From: Hydrogenophaga sp.
GTDB taxonomy: Bacteria; Pseudomonadota; Gammaproteobacteria; Burkholderiales; Burkholderiaceae_C
Direction: 5' to 3'
Assembly: GCA_030684755.1 (NCBI GenBank)
Contig: JAUXXN010000366.1
Span: 1-14,071 of the forward strand
DNA: 14,071 nt
The position numbers were made by a program, and so were the translations under genes. Below are positions 7,319-14,071 of this stretch, one piece after another. The notes below the pieces were generated by a model. It searched no databases and was not told the origin of the DNA. It saw nothing but the letters and a program-made list of their open reading frames with translations. The stretch's first letter is position 1. Each line of letters opens with the position of its first letter.

Positions 7319-7380
7319 GCGGGGGGAGGGTGCGCCGGCATCCGGATGGCGGATGGAGAGCGAGATTCGAAGGAAGGTCT
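7319..7380 (-). promoter_or_regulatory. C-rich, G-poor rho leader (rut-like)
   Basis: On the minus (sense) strand this 62-nt stretch contains 31 C and only 11 G, with pyrimidine runs such as ACCTTCCTTC and CACCCTCCCCCCGC. Rho utilisation sites are C-rich, G-poor and weakly structured, and E. coli rho is known to be autoregulated by attenuation in its leader. A rut role here is inference from composition and position. Confidence 0.4.
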
Positions 7381-7403
7381 CTGTCAGACCAACAATGTGT
7401 CAA

Positions 7404-7412
7404 ATTATGACA
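7404..7412 (-). promoter_or_regulatory. Candidate extended -10 promoter for rho
   Basis: TGTCATAAT on the minus strand fits an extended -10 (TGn plus CATAAT, 5 of 6). It lies about 130 nt before the rho ATG and just downstream of the trxA terminator. There is no good -35 at 17 nt. A perfect TTGACA overlaps immediately downstream (7398-7403) but has no -10 partner. Confidence 0.4.
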
Positions 7413-7429
7413 GGAAAAAAAACAGCCAG

Positions 7430-7459
7430 AAAAACGAAGCCCAGGCATTGCACCCGGGC
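7430..7459 (-). terminator. Rho-independent terminator after trxA
   Basis: On the minus strand an 8-bp stem GCCCGGGT/GCCTGGGC (7459-7452 and 7446-7439, with two G-U pairs) and a 5-nt loop are followed by TTCGTTTTT. A second run of eight T lies at 7420-7413. It begins 27 nt after the trxA stop and separates trxA from rho. Confidence 0.8.
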
Positions 7460-7485
7460 CGTTGTGTTCGGCGACTGAGCGCCTA

Positions 7486-7818
7486 TCAGACCAGTTGTTG
7501 GTCGATGAAAGCCGTCAATTGGGATTTGCTCAGTGCGCCAACTTTGGTGGCAGCGAGTTGACCATTTTTGAAAAGCATCAAGGTTGGAATACCCCGGATA
7601 CCAAATTTCGCTGGAACTTCGCGGTTGTCGTCCACGTTCATTTTTGCCACTTGCAACTTGCCGTTGTAGGCGTTGGCCACTTCGTCCAGGATGGGGGCAA
7701 TCATTTTGCAGGGACCGCACCACTCGGCCCAGAAGTCGACCAGCACCGGCGCCTGCGCGTCGAGCACATCGGCCTGGAAGCTTGCATCAGATACGTGTTT
7801 GATCAGGTCGCTGGCCAT
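7486..7818 (-). CDS. trxA: Thioredoxin 1
   Basis: A small cytosolic dithiol-disulfide oxidoreductase that, with thioredoxin reductase, reduces ribonucleotide reductase, PAPS reductase and peroxiredoxins, and keeps protein thiols reduced. The 110-residue length is typical. The active site WCGPC occupies 33-37 (catalytic C34 and C37) within [20 protein letters not shown], the buried Asp is in VLVDFW, the cis-Pro is P78 in [13 protein letters not shown], and the C-terminal helix is [13 protein letters not shown]. The start ATG has AGGA 6 nt upstream, which confirms it. The gene lies directly upstream of rho, a trxA-rho order conserved across many Proteobacteria, but a hairpin terminator sits between them. 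It is divergent from the AddB-like gene, with about 80 nt between start codons. Confidence 0.97.
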   Translation of the reverse strand: MASDLIKHVSDASFQADVLDAQAPVLVDFWAEWCGPCKMIAPILDEVANAYNGKLQVAKMNVDDNREVPAKFGIRGIPTLMLFKNGQLAATKVGALSKSQLTAFIDQQLV

Positions 7819-7871
7819 GATTCATCCTAAAAACGTTGAACGGAGAGGTTAAAGTTTGGGCACGCGCATTG

Positions 7872-7901
7872 ATTACAAGTAGGTCATTGGACTTATCTCA
7901 T
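7872..7901 (-). promoter_or_regulatory. Candidate trxA promoter
   Basis: On the minus strand, ATGAGA (7901-7896, 4 of 6 to TTGACA) and TGTAAT (7877-7872, 5 of 6 to TATAAT) are separated by 18 nt, about 55 nt before the trxA ATG. The -35 would overlap the upstream start codon of the divergent AddB-like gene. The rest of the 81-nt divergent gap shows nothing else that I can support. Confidence 0.3.
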
Positions 7902-10707
7902 GGGGCGTGACTCCTTCAATTGTGACAGAAACGCCCGATCCATGACGCCACACCGCCCTCCCTTTGACCCTGTTGACGCCGTTGACGGTGAATTGGCTGG
8001 CTTGACCGACCTGGCTGCTGCACACCCCGCTGGGCTTCGTTGGCGCACATTGGTGCAGCGCATAGAGTTGGTCATGGCCCAGCGCCAGACCGCCGCCAGC
8101 CGCACCGTGGTGCTGGTTCCTTACGCTCAGCTGATGGACGCCGGGCGCCGCGCCTGGGCTCTGGGCCACCCGAGCGGTTTCTCGCCGCGTTTTGAGTCCA
8201 GCCGCAACTGGGCCGCTTCGTTGCAGCCTTTTGCGCCTGGCCCGACCGACGTCAGTATGGACATGGCATTGGACAGCCTGATGGCGGCAGCCCTGGTGGA
8301 CCGCGTGGCTATTGGGCGCCTAGAAGCCTCGCTGCGCTCGGTGATGGTGGCGCGCTTGGTGGAGGCAGCGCGCCAGCTCGCGCCCCTGGCCGCAGCGTTA
8401 CACCCCGACCAGCGGCTGGCCTGGGCCGAGGCGCGCCGCGAAGCGCTGGCGCAGGGCAGCCTGCCGTCGTTGCAATGGGAAGCGATGCTGGCTTCGCTCT
8501 CGCTGGCCTGGGTCAGCACTTCGTCGTATGCCACCGATGTGCTGTGGGGACCGTACGCTGAACCCGGTGCGGTGGCCGACACCTTGTTGGTGTTGCAGGG
8601 CTTTCAGCAAGATCCGCTGGCCACAGCGCTGGCCGCCCATTGGGGCGAACGCGCCGAGGTGTTGCACTGGCAGGCGTGCGACGAAAACAGCGCAGAGGCC
8701 ACTGCAGATGACAGCACCAAAGAGGGCGGCAACGGGTCCGCCCATGGCTGCGCCACGCCGTCCCGCCCCATGCCGCCCACCACCGCCCGCCTGCACGCCT
8801 GCGGCGATGCCGAAGACGAAGCGCAGCGCGCTGCGGCTTGCGTGCTGGCCCATGCCAACGCAGGCCGTGTGCCGGTGGCGTTGGTTGCCAACGACCGCTT
8901 GTTGACGCGCCGCGTCAGCGCCATGCTGCAAAGCGCCGGGGTGTCGGTGCGCGACGAAACCGGCTGGAAGCTTTCCACCACCCACGCCGCCGCCCAGCTG
9001 ATGAGCCTGTTGCGTGCCGCCGATGGCCGGGCGCGCATGGACGATGTGTTGGACCTGCTCAAGCAGGCCAGCGCCTGGCCCCAAGCGCAGGTGGCTGCGC
9101 TGGAGCAACTGGCGCGCGATGCCCAGGTGTCGCTGTGGCGCTCGGCGTTGCAATCGCCCCGGCTGGCGCCGCTGTTGCCCGATGGCCTGCAAACCGTGTT
9201 GAGCGGCTTGCAAACCGCCCGCCCGTTGGTGCGCTGGCTGCAAGACCTGGCGCAGGCGCTGGAAGCGGTGGGGCTGTGGACCCGCTTGACCCAGGATGCT
9301 GCCGGTCAACAACTGATCACCGCTTTGCGCCTAGAAGCCGGGGCTGCGCAAGCGCTGGAAGACGCCACCGACGCCTTGGACGGCGGCGGCACCGAAGGCC
9401 GTGGCGGTGCCCGGTTGTCGCTCTCCGCCTTCACCGCCTGGGTGCGCGATGTGCTGGAGGGCGGCAGTTTCTCACCCGCCAGCACCGGCGCGGCGGCGGT
9501 GGTCATCTTGCCCATGGCGCAGCTGCTGGGCCGCCACTTTGCCGCCACCGTGGTGCCCGGCTGCGACGAGGCGCACCTGAACCCCAGCCCCGAATCGCCC
9601 GGCCAGTGGACCGCTGCCCAGCGCGAAGCCTTGGGCCTGCCTGCGCGCGAGGTGTTGGCGCAATCCGCCGCGCAAGCTTGGCAGACCACCTTGGCGCAGC
9701 CGCACCTGGACGTGTTGTGGCGCACCCAAGAACGCGGCGAAGCGCTGCTGCCCAGCGCCTGGGTGCAGGCCTTGTGGACATCGGACGCGGGCACCACCGG
9801 CGCCGCCGACCCCCGGCCCGAGCGTGTGTTGCAAGCCCAGCCCCAAGGTGCGCCCGCGCCCTCGGCGGGCGATGCGCTGCCCGAATCTTTGTCCGCCAGC
9901 GCTTACCAAGACCTGCGCGACTGCCCGTACCGGTTTTTTGCCCTGCGCCAATTGCGCTTGGTGGACGCTGCCGAGCTGGAGGGCGAACCCGACCAGCGCG
10001 ACATGGGCAATTGGCTGCACGCCGTGTTGCGGGCGTTTCACGAACAACGCGGCGACGACCGCCCCGGCCAAGCCGCAGACCGCGCCGCGCTCGACCAATG
10101 CGGCGACGCCGTGGCCGAAACCATGGGCCTGAACGCGGGGGAGGGTGCCGGTTTCTTGCCCTACCAAGCCGTCTGGCCCGCGCTGCGCGACGGTTACTTG
10201 AGCTGGCTGGCCGGTTTTGAAGCCACCGAAGGCCGCGTCGGCCCCCGTTTTATGGAGGCCGAAGCCGCCCGCACCGCCCAAGCGGGCACCTGGAAGCTCT
10301 ACGGCAAGCTGGACCGCATCGACCAACAAGACAGCCCGGAAGGCCCCATTCCGTTGGTGATCGACTACAAAACCGAGGGCCGCCCGAAAACGCTGGACCG
10401 GGTGAAAGAACCCTTGGAAGACACCCAGTTGTCGTTTTACGCCGCGCTGTTGCCCAGCGAAAACCTGCGCGCCGCCTACCTCAGCATCACCGACAAACGC
10501 AGCAACAACGCCAGAGACGCAGGCACGCTGCTGGTGGAACAACCCGATGTGTTGCTGGCCCGCGAACACCTGCTGGCCGGTTTGACACACGACATGGACC
10601 GCATCGCCGCTGGTCACCCCATGCCCGCGCTGGGCGAAGGTCGGGTGTGCGACTTTTGCGCCGCGCGCGGTTTGTGCCGCAAAGATTTCTGGAGCGCATC
10701 GGCATGA
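7900..10707 (+). CDS. AddB-like PD-(D/E)XK nuclease / inactive helicase subunit
   Basis: The likely nuclease partner of the downstream helicase in an AddAB-type enzyme that resects double-strand DNA breaks for RecA-dependent repair. The 935 residues begin with a degenerate helicase-like part: TVVLVPYAQLMDAGRRAW near the N-terminus, VALVANDRLLTRRVSAML, and VVPGCDEAHLNPSPESPGQW, which matches the 'GLDEGxxP'-like region. No Walker A motif is present. The C-terminal nuclease domain has SASAYQDLRDCPYRFF with C675, then LDRID (D805, D808) and VIDYKTE (D822, K824), the PD-(D/E)XK core. It ends with C917, C920 and C926 (CX2CX5C). With C675 these form the C...CX2CX5C pattern known for the 4Fe-4S 'staple' of AddB and related nucleases. 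The start may be ATG 7900 or ATG 7942; neither has a strong ribosome binding site, and 7942 would free the trxA promoter region. The stop overlaps the next gene in ATGA. Confidence 0.87.
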   Translation: MGRDSFNCDRNARSMTPHRPPFDPVDAVDGELAGLTDLAAAHPAGLRWRTLVQRIELVMAQRQTAASRTVVLVPYAQLMDAGRRAWALGHPSGFSPRFESSRNWAASLQPFAPGPTDVSMDMALDSLMAAALVDRVAIGRLEASLRSVMVARLVEAARQLAPLAAALHPDQRLAWAEARREALAQGSLPSLQWEAMLASLSLAWVSTSSYATDVLWGPYAEPGAVADTLLVLQGFQQDPLATALAAHWGERAEVLHWQACDENSAEATADDSTKEGGNGSAHGCATPSRPMPPTTARLHACGDAEDEAQRAAACVLAHANAGRVPVALVANDRLLTRRVSAMLQSAGVSVRDETGWKLSTTHAAAQLMSLLRAADGRARMDDVLDLLKQASAWPQAQVAALEQLARDAQVSLWRSALQSPRLAPLLPDGLQTVLSGLQTARPLVRWLQDLAQALEAVGLWTRLTQDAAGQQLITALRLEAGAAQALEDATDALDGGGTEGRGGARLSLSAFTAWVRDVLEGGSFSPASTGAAAVVILPMAQLLGRHFAATVVPGCDEAHLNPSPESPGQWTAAQREALGLPAREVLAQSAAQAWQTTLAQPHLDVLWRTQERGEALLPSAWVQALWTSDAGTTGAADPRPERVLQAQPQGAPAPSAGDALPESLSASAYQDLRDCPYRFFALRQLRLVDAAELEGEPDQRDMGNWLHAVLRAFHEQRGDDRPGQAADRAALDQCGDAVAETMGLNAGEGAGFLPYQAVWPALRDGYLSWLAGFEATEGRVGPRFMEAEAARTAQAGTWKLYGKLDRIDQQDSPEGPIPLVIDYKTEGRPKTLDRVKEPLEDTQLSFYAALLPSENLRAAYLSITDKRSNNARDAGTLLVEQPDVLLAREHLLAGLTHDMDRIAAGHPMPALGEGRVCDFCAARGLCRKDFWSASA

Positions 10708-13700
10708 CCACCGCCACCGTGAAAACCCCATTGACCACCTCACTGACTACCACGTTGACCGCCACATCCACAGCCGCAGCATCTACCACTGCCGCGTATT
10801 GCATCAACGGCAACCCCGCGCCCCGCGAAGCGTTCTACGCCGTCGCCTGCGACCCGGCGCGCAGCATAGCCGTCGAAGCTTGCGCCGGGGCCGGTAAAAC
10901 CTGGATGCTGGTTTCGCGCATCCTGCGTGCCTTGCTCGACGGCTGCCCGCCACAAGACATTCTGGCCATCACCTTCACCAAAAAAGCCTCGGGAGAAATG
11001 CGCGACCGCCTCAACGCTGAACTGCGCCGCTGGGCCACTTTGTCCGACGACGCGCTGGCCAACGAGCTGCGTGCACGCGGCTTGTCGGCGGCTGATGCGC
11101 AGCGGCGCGCCCCCGAAGCCCGCAGCCTGCACCCACGCCTGACCGCGCTCGGGCGTCCGGTGCAGGTGCGCACCTTTCACGGCTGGTTTGCCGCGCTGCT
11201 GCGCGGCGCACCGCTGTCGGTGTTGCAAGAGCTGGAGCTGCCGCCCCAATACGAGCTGCTGGAAGACGATGCGCAGGCCGTGGCCCTGGTCTGGCCGCGT
11301 TTTTACGCCGCCTTGACCGCCAGCCCCAACGACAAACAAGACTTCATGGACAGCGTGGCCCAGCATGGCCGCCACCAAACCCTGAAAGCGCTGGAAAACG
11401 CCTTGCAAAAGCGGGTCGAATTTGCCTTGTCCGACGCTGCGGGCGTGGTCGATGCCTCGGTGCAGCCTTTCGGCGAACTGTTTCCCCGCTGGGCCGATCT
11501 GGACACGCCCGAACAGGCGCTGCTGGCCCCCACGGCGCGCCCGCGCTGGCTGGCCTGGGCCAAAGCCTTGGGTGGCGAAACCAACAAAACCCCCAAAACA
11601 GCGGCGGCGGGCGTGGTGACCGCCTTTGAACTGGCCGACGAACCCGCCCAAATGCCCAAGCGTCTGGCCCTGCTGCGCAAAGCGTTTTTTGTCGCCACCG
11701 AAGACCGGCTCAACACCAACCTCACCAAATTCACCGCCGCGCAAGAAGCCGAGCCCGAGCTGCAAGACCTGTGCAGCGCCCAGCGCCAACACCAAGCCTG
11801 GCAACACCACCAACGCATGGCGCGCCTATCGCGTGTGTTGCTGGCTGCTTATGGCGCGCTCAAGCGCGAGCGCGGCTGGATCGACATGAACGACGTGGAA
11901 GGCGCGGCCCGGCGCTTGCTGGGCGACGCCGAGTTGTCGGGTTGGATGCAACAGCGGCTGGACGCCCGGGTGCGCCATGTGTTGATTGACGAATTTCAAG
12001 ACACCAACCCGCTGCAATGGCAGGCGCTGTACGGCTGGTTGTCGGCCTACGCGGGCGCTGGGCCGGGCGAGGCGCCGTGCGTGTTTTTGGTGGGCGACCC
12101 CAAACAGTCCATTTACCGTTTTCGCCGCGCCGAACCGCAGGTGTTCAAGGCCGCGCAGGCTTTCGTGGTGAACGGCTTGGCCGGTGCCTTGCTGAGCTGC
12201 GACCACACCCGGCGCTGCGCCCAAGGCGTGGTGCAAGCCCTGAACACCGCCATGTTGGGCGCGGTGGCTGAGGGCGAATACAGCGACTACCGCGCCCACA
12301 CCACCGAGAGCACCTACACCGGCGCCGTGCTGGCGCTGCCGCAAGTGGCCCGCCATTCACGCGAGCGACCCGGCGCCACCGACGCTGAAGAACCGGCGTG
12401 GCGCGACAGCCTGACCACGCCCCGCGTGTTGCCCGAAGACACCTTGTCGGCCCTGGAAGCCCGCCAAGCCGCCGACTGGGTGGCGGCAGAAATCGCCTCC
12501 GGCCAGCTCAAGGCCGACGACGTGATGGTGCTGTCGCGCCGCCGCGAGCGCCTGGGCTGGATGCACGCTGCCTTGCTGGAGCGCGGCATTGCCAGCGAAC
12601 AACCCGAAAAACTCGACCTGTGCGAAGCCCCCGCCGTGCAAGACGTGGTGGCTTTGCTGGATGTGTTGGTGTCGCCCCGGCACGACCTGAGCCTGGCGCG
12701 CGCGCTCAAGTCGCCGCTGTTTGGCTGGAGCGACGACGCGCTGGGTCAAATGGCCCGTATGGCCCGCGATGCCCCGGTCATGCGTCTGCACCCGCAAGCC
12801 ACGCCGCGCAGCGACGCCGGGAACAGCGCCACCGATGCGCCCACCCCAGCGCCCGCCAGCCTCAAAACCCCGTGGTGGGACGTGTTGCAGCGCTTCGCCG
12901 CCTTGCCTGCGCACGAGCAAACCCGTTGCTTACAGCGGCCCGAACAAGACCCCGACGCTGCGCCAACCGAAACACAAGCCGCCGACTTCGTGGCCACGGC
13001 CCAGCGGCTGGCGCTGTACCAACACTGGGTGCAAACCCTGCCGCCGCACGATGCGCTGTCGGCCCTGTACGACCACGGCGACGTGTTGGCCCGCTTTGCT
13101 CAGGCCGTGCCCGCCAGCCAGCGCGCAGCCGTGCTGGCCCAGTTGCGCGATGTGCTGGCCCAGTCGCTGGCGCAAGACGGTGGCCGCTTTCTCACGCCCT
13201 ACCGGCTGGTGCGCGCCCTCAAGGCGGGCGGCATCAAAGCCACGCCCAGCCAAACGCCCGGAGCTGTGCGCCTGCTCACCATCCATGGTGCCAAGGGCTT
13301 GGAGGCGCACACCGTGCTCATGCTCGACACCGACACCGGCTCCTCTAAACCCGACAGCATGGGCGTGCTGGTGGACTGGCCGGGTGAAAACGCCGTGCCG
13401 CGCCGCTTTGTGTTTTTGGCCAGCGAAAAATCGCCTCCGGCTTGTGTGGTGAGCGTGTTGCAACAGGAGCAACAGGCGCGCGCGCTGGAAGAACTCAACG
13501 CGCTGTATGTGGCGCTCACCCGCGCCGAAGAGCGCTTGGTCATCTCCAGCTTTGAGCCGCACCAACGCAGCAGCGCCGCCAGCTGGTACCAACGCTTGCA
13601 GCCTCTGGCCCTGCCGCTGGAGCAACCTGTGTCCCTGCCGGTTTCAGATCCACTTGCAAAGCCGCTTTCAGCGCCGCTCGACGCTGCCGGCGCACCCGAT

Positions 13701-14071
13701 ACGCATGCTGCGTCCAAGGCCTTGCCAACCACCCAAGCTACCACCGCCGCCGCCAACTTCGTTTTGCCCAGCCTGCCCAGTTACACGCCCCCAGCCGCCC
13801 GCGCAACACAGGCAGAAGCGCTGACCAGCCCAACCGACGCCCCGGCCCTGCCCAACGACGAACGCGCCCGTATCGGTCTGGCCTTGCACCGTCTGTTGCA
13901 GTGGTGCCCCACGCCCGCCCAAGGTTTTGACTGGACGCCGACCCACCTGCAAGCCGCCGCGCGCGAATTCGGCCTGAACCCCGAACAAGCGCAAGCCGCG
14001 CAGACCATGGCGCGCAACATACTCACCGGCCCCGCCGCCTGGGCTTGGGACGCCGAGCAACTCGACCACTG
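10704..14071 (+). CDS. AddA/UvrD-type superfamily 1A DNA helicase (3' end outside window)
   Basis: An ATP-dependent DNA helicase, probably with a C-terminal nuclease, that pairs with the AddB-like protein. The frame is open from ATG 10704 to the window edge (1122 codons, no stop). Motif I is EACAGAGKT (58-66), Ia is AITFTKKASGEM, II is VLIDEFQDTN (426-435), III is VFLVGDPKQSIYRFRRAEP (460-478), the motif IV region is SCDHTRRCAQGVVQALN, V is LLTIHGAKGLEAHTVLMLD (near 858-876), and VI is LNALYVALTRAEERLVI (931-947). After a Pro/Ala/Thr-rich linker (about 967-1049), RIGLALHRLLQW (H1062) matches the first helix of the AddA/RecB nuclease domain. The catalytic DxK residues would lie beyond the edge. 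The start is set by ATGA overlap with the preceding stop, which predicts translational coupling. The first 31 residues contain 14 Thr, an odd low-complexity tail. Full length is expected to be slightly over 1200 residues. Confidence 0.9.
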   Translation, partial: MTTATVKTPLTTSLTTTLTATSTAAASTTAAYCINGNPAPREAFYAVACDPARSIAVEACAGAGKTWMLVSRILRALLDGCPPQDILAITFTKKASGEMRDRLNAELRRWATLSDDALANELRARGLSAADAQRRAPEARSLHPRLTALGRPVQVRTFHGWFAALLRGAPLSVLQELELPPQYELLEDDAQAVALVWPRFYAALTASPNDKQDFMDSVAQHGRHQTLKALENALQKRVEFALSDAAGVVDASVQPFGELFPRWADLDTPEQALLAPTARPRWLAWAKALGGETNKTPKTAAAGVVTAFELADEPAQMPKRLALLRKAFFVATEDRLNTNLTKFTAAQEAEPELQDLCSAQRQHQAWQHHQRMARLSRVLLAAYGALKRERGWIDMNDVEGAARRLLGDAELSGWMQQRLDARVRHVLIDEFQDTNPLQWQALYGWLSAYAGAGPGEAPCVFLVGDPKQSIYRFRRAEPQVFKAAQAFVVNGLAGALLSCDHTRRCAQGVVQALNTAMLGAVAEGEYSDYRAHTTESTYTGAVLALPQVARHSRERPGATDAEEPAWRDSLTTPRVLPEDTLSALEARQAADWVAAEIASGQLKADDVMVLSRRRERLGWMHAALLERGIASEQPEKLDLCEAPAVQDVVALLDVLVSPRHDLSLARALKSPLFGWSDDALGQMARMARDAPVMRLHPQATPRSDAGNSATDAPTPAPASLKTPWWDVLQRFAALPAHEQTRCLQRPEQDPDAAPTETQAADFVATAQRLALYQHWVQTLPPHDALSALYDHGDVLARFAQAVPASQRAAVLAQLRDVLAQSLAQDGGRFLTPYRLVRALKAGGIKATPSQTPGAVRLLTIHGAKGLEAHTVLMLDTDTGSSKPDSMGVLVDWPGENAVPRRFVFLASEKSPPACVVSVLQQEQQARALEELNALYVALTRAEERLVISSFEPHQRSSAASWYQRLQPLALPLEQPVSLPVSDPLAKPLSAPLDAAGAPDTHAASKALPTTQATTAAANFVLPSLPSYTPPAARATQAEALTSPTDAPALPNDERARIGLALHRLLQWCPTPAQGFDWTPTHLQAAAREFGLNPEQAQAAQTMARNILTGPAAWAWDAEQLDH

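Larger units (their letters stand above)
7279..7341 (-). other. Possible 20-codon upstream ORF in the rho leader
   Basis: Read on the minus strand from ATG 7341, this ORF encodes [20 protein letters not shown] and stops with TGA at 7281-7279, 5 nt before the rho ATG. E. coli also has a small leader ORF (rhoL) between trxA and rho, although this peptide shows no obvious similarity that I can recall. It contains a Pro-Pro-Pro run, a known cause of EF-P-dependent ribosome pausing. There is no visible Shine-Dalgarno before its ATG, so translation is uncertain. Confidence 0.35.

Noticed and set aside
7335..7352. The short palindrome CATCCGGATG in the rho leader as a protein binding site
   Set aside because: A 10-bp palindrome of this kind is expected by chance in GC-rich DNA, and it does not match an operator that I recognise.
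7398..7403. A perfect TTGACA as a -35 for rho
   Set aside because: No acceptable -10 hexamer occurs 16-18 nt downstream. The overlapping extended -10 just upstream is the better candidate.
8838..10220. A 460-codon open frame on the + strand inside the AddB-like gene
   Set aside because: It lies in another frame of a gene with clear nuclease motifs, and its Arg/Ala/Gly-rich composition is typical of a GC-rich shadow frame.
9472..11813. Long minus-strand open frames (423 and 357 codons) opposite the AddAB-like genes
   Set aside because: Their Gly/Gln/Val-rich translations have no domain, and the + strand carries unambiguous nuclease and helicase motifs through the whole stretch.
1..14071. Search by eye for CRISPR arrays, IS elements, tRNAs, phage genes, toxin-antitoxin pairs or genomic-island borders
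   Set aside because: No regularly spaced direct repeats, transposase or integrase motifs, tRNA-like cloverleafs or att-like duplications were seen. Gene content is core chromosomal throughout.

Overview
The window looks like ordinary chromosomal DNA of a betaproteobacterium, most likely Burkholderiales/Comamonadaceae (Rhodoferax, Polaromonas, Limnohabitans or Acidovorax type). The basis is the high GC content, protein sequences of betaproteobacterial character (PhoB/PhoR, Rho, a type-B L31 with an Ala-rich tail), and the gene order pstB-phoU-phoB-phoR and trxA-rho-rpmE2. The assignment is by recognition, not by a database search. I see no mobile element, CRISPR array, tRNA or rRNA, and no gene-free stretch over 300 bases.

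Left block (1-3660, + strand): the downstream part of a phosphate uptake and sensing operon. pstB (ATPase of the Pst transporter), phoU (Pst-PhoR signalling, broken here by an apparent one-base deletion), phoB (response regulator) and phoR (sensor kinase) are closely spaced, and phoB/phoR overlap by ATGA. Pst senses and imports phosphate, PhoU relays the 'replete' signal to PhoR, and PhoR controls PhoB phosphorylation.

Middle block (3707-7818, - strand, read right to left): trxA, rho, rpmE2 and an ArnT/GT39-like integral membrane protein. The genes are separated by recognisable signals: a hairpin/T-tract terminator after trxA, another after rpmE2, candidate -10 elements before rho and rpmE2, and leaders with inverted repeats before both. 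The rho leader is the most interesting non-coding part. It is C-rich and G-poor, carries a possible 20-codon upstream ORF (with a Pro-Pro-Pro run) ending 5 nt before the rho ATG, and has a perfect 7-bp hairpin next to the Shine-Dalgarno.

Right block (7900-14071, + strand, divergent from trxA): a two-gene double-strand-break repair unit of AddAB type. The first gene encodes an AddB-like protein with a PD-(D/E)XK nuclease and a four-cysteine Fe-S pattern, but no Walker A motif. The second, overlapping by ATGA, encodes a UvrD/AddA-type helicase that runs off the end of the window before its nuclease active site.

I did not find a clearly new biological system. The items worth checking are the phoU frameshift, the rho and rpmE2 leaders, and unusual features of the AddAB-like pair.
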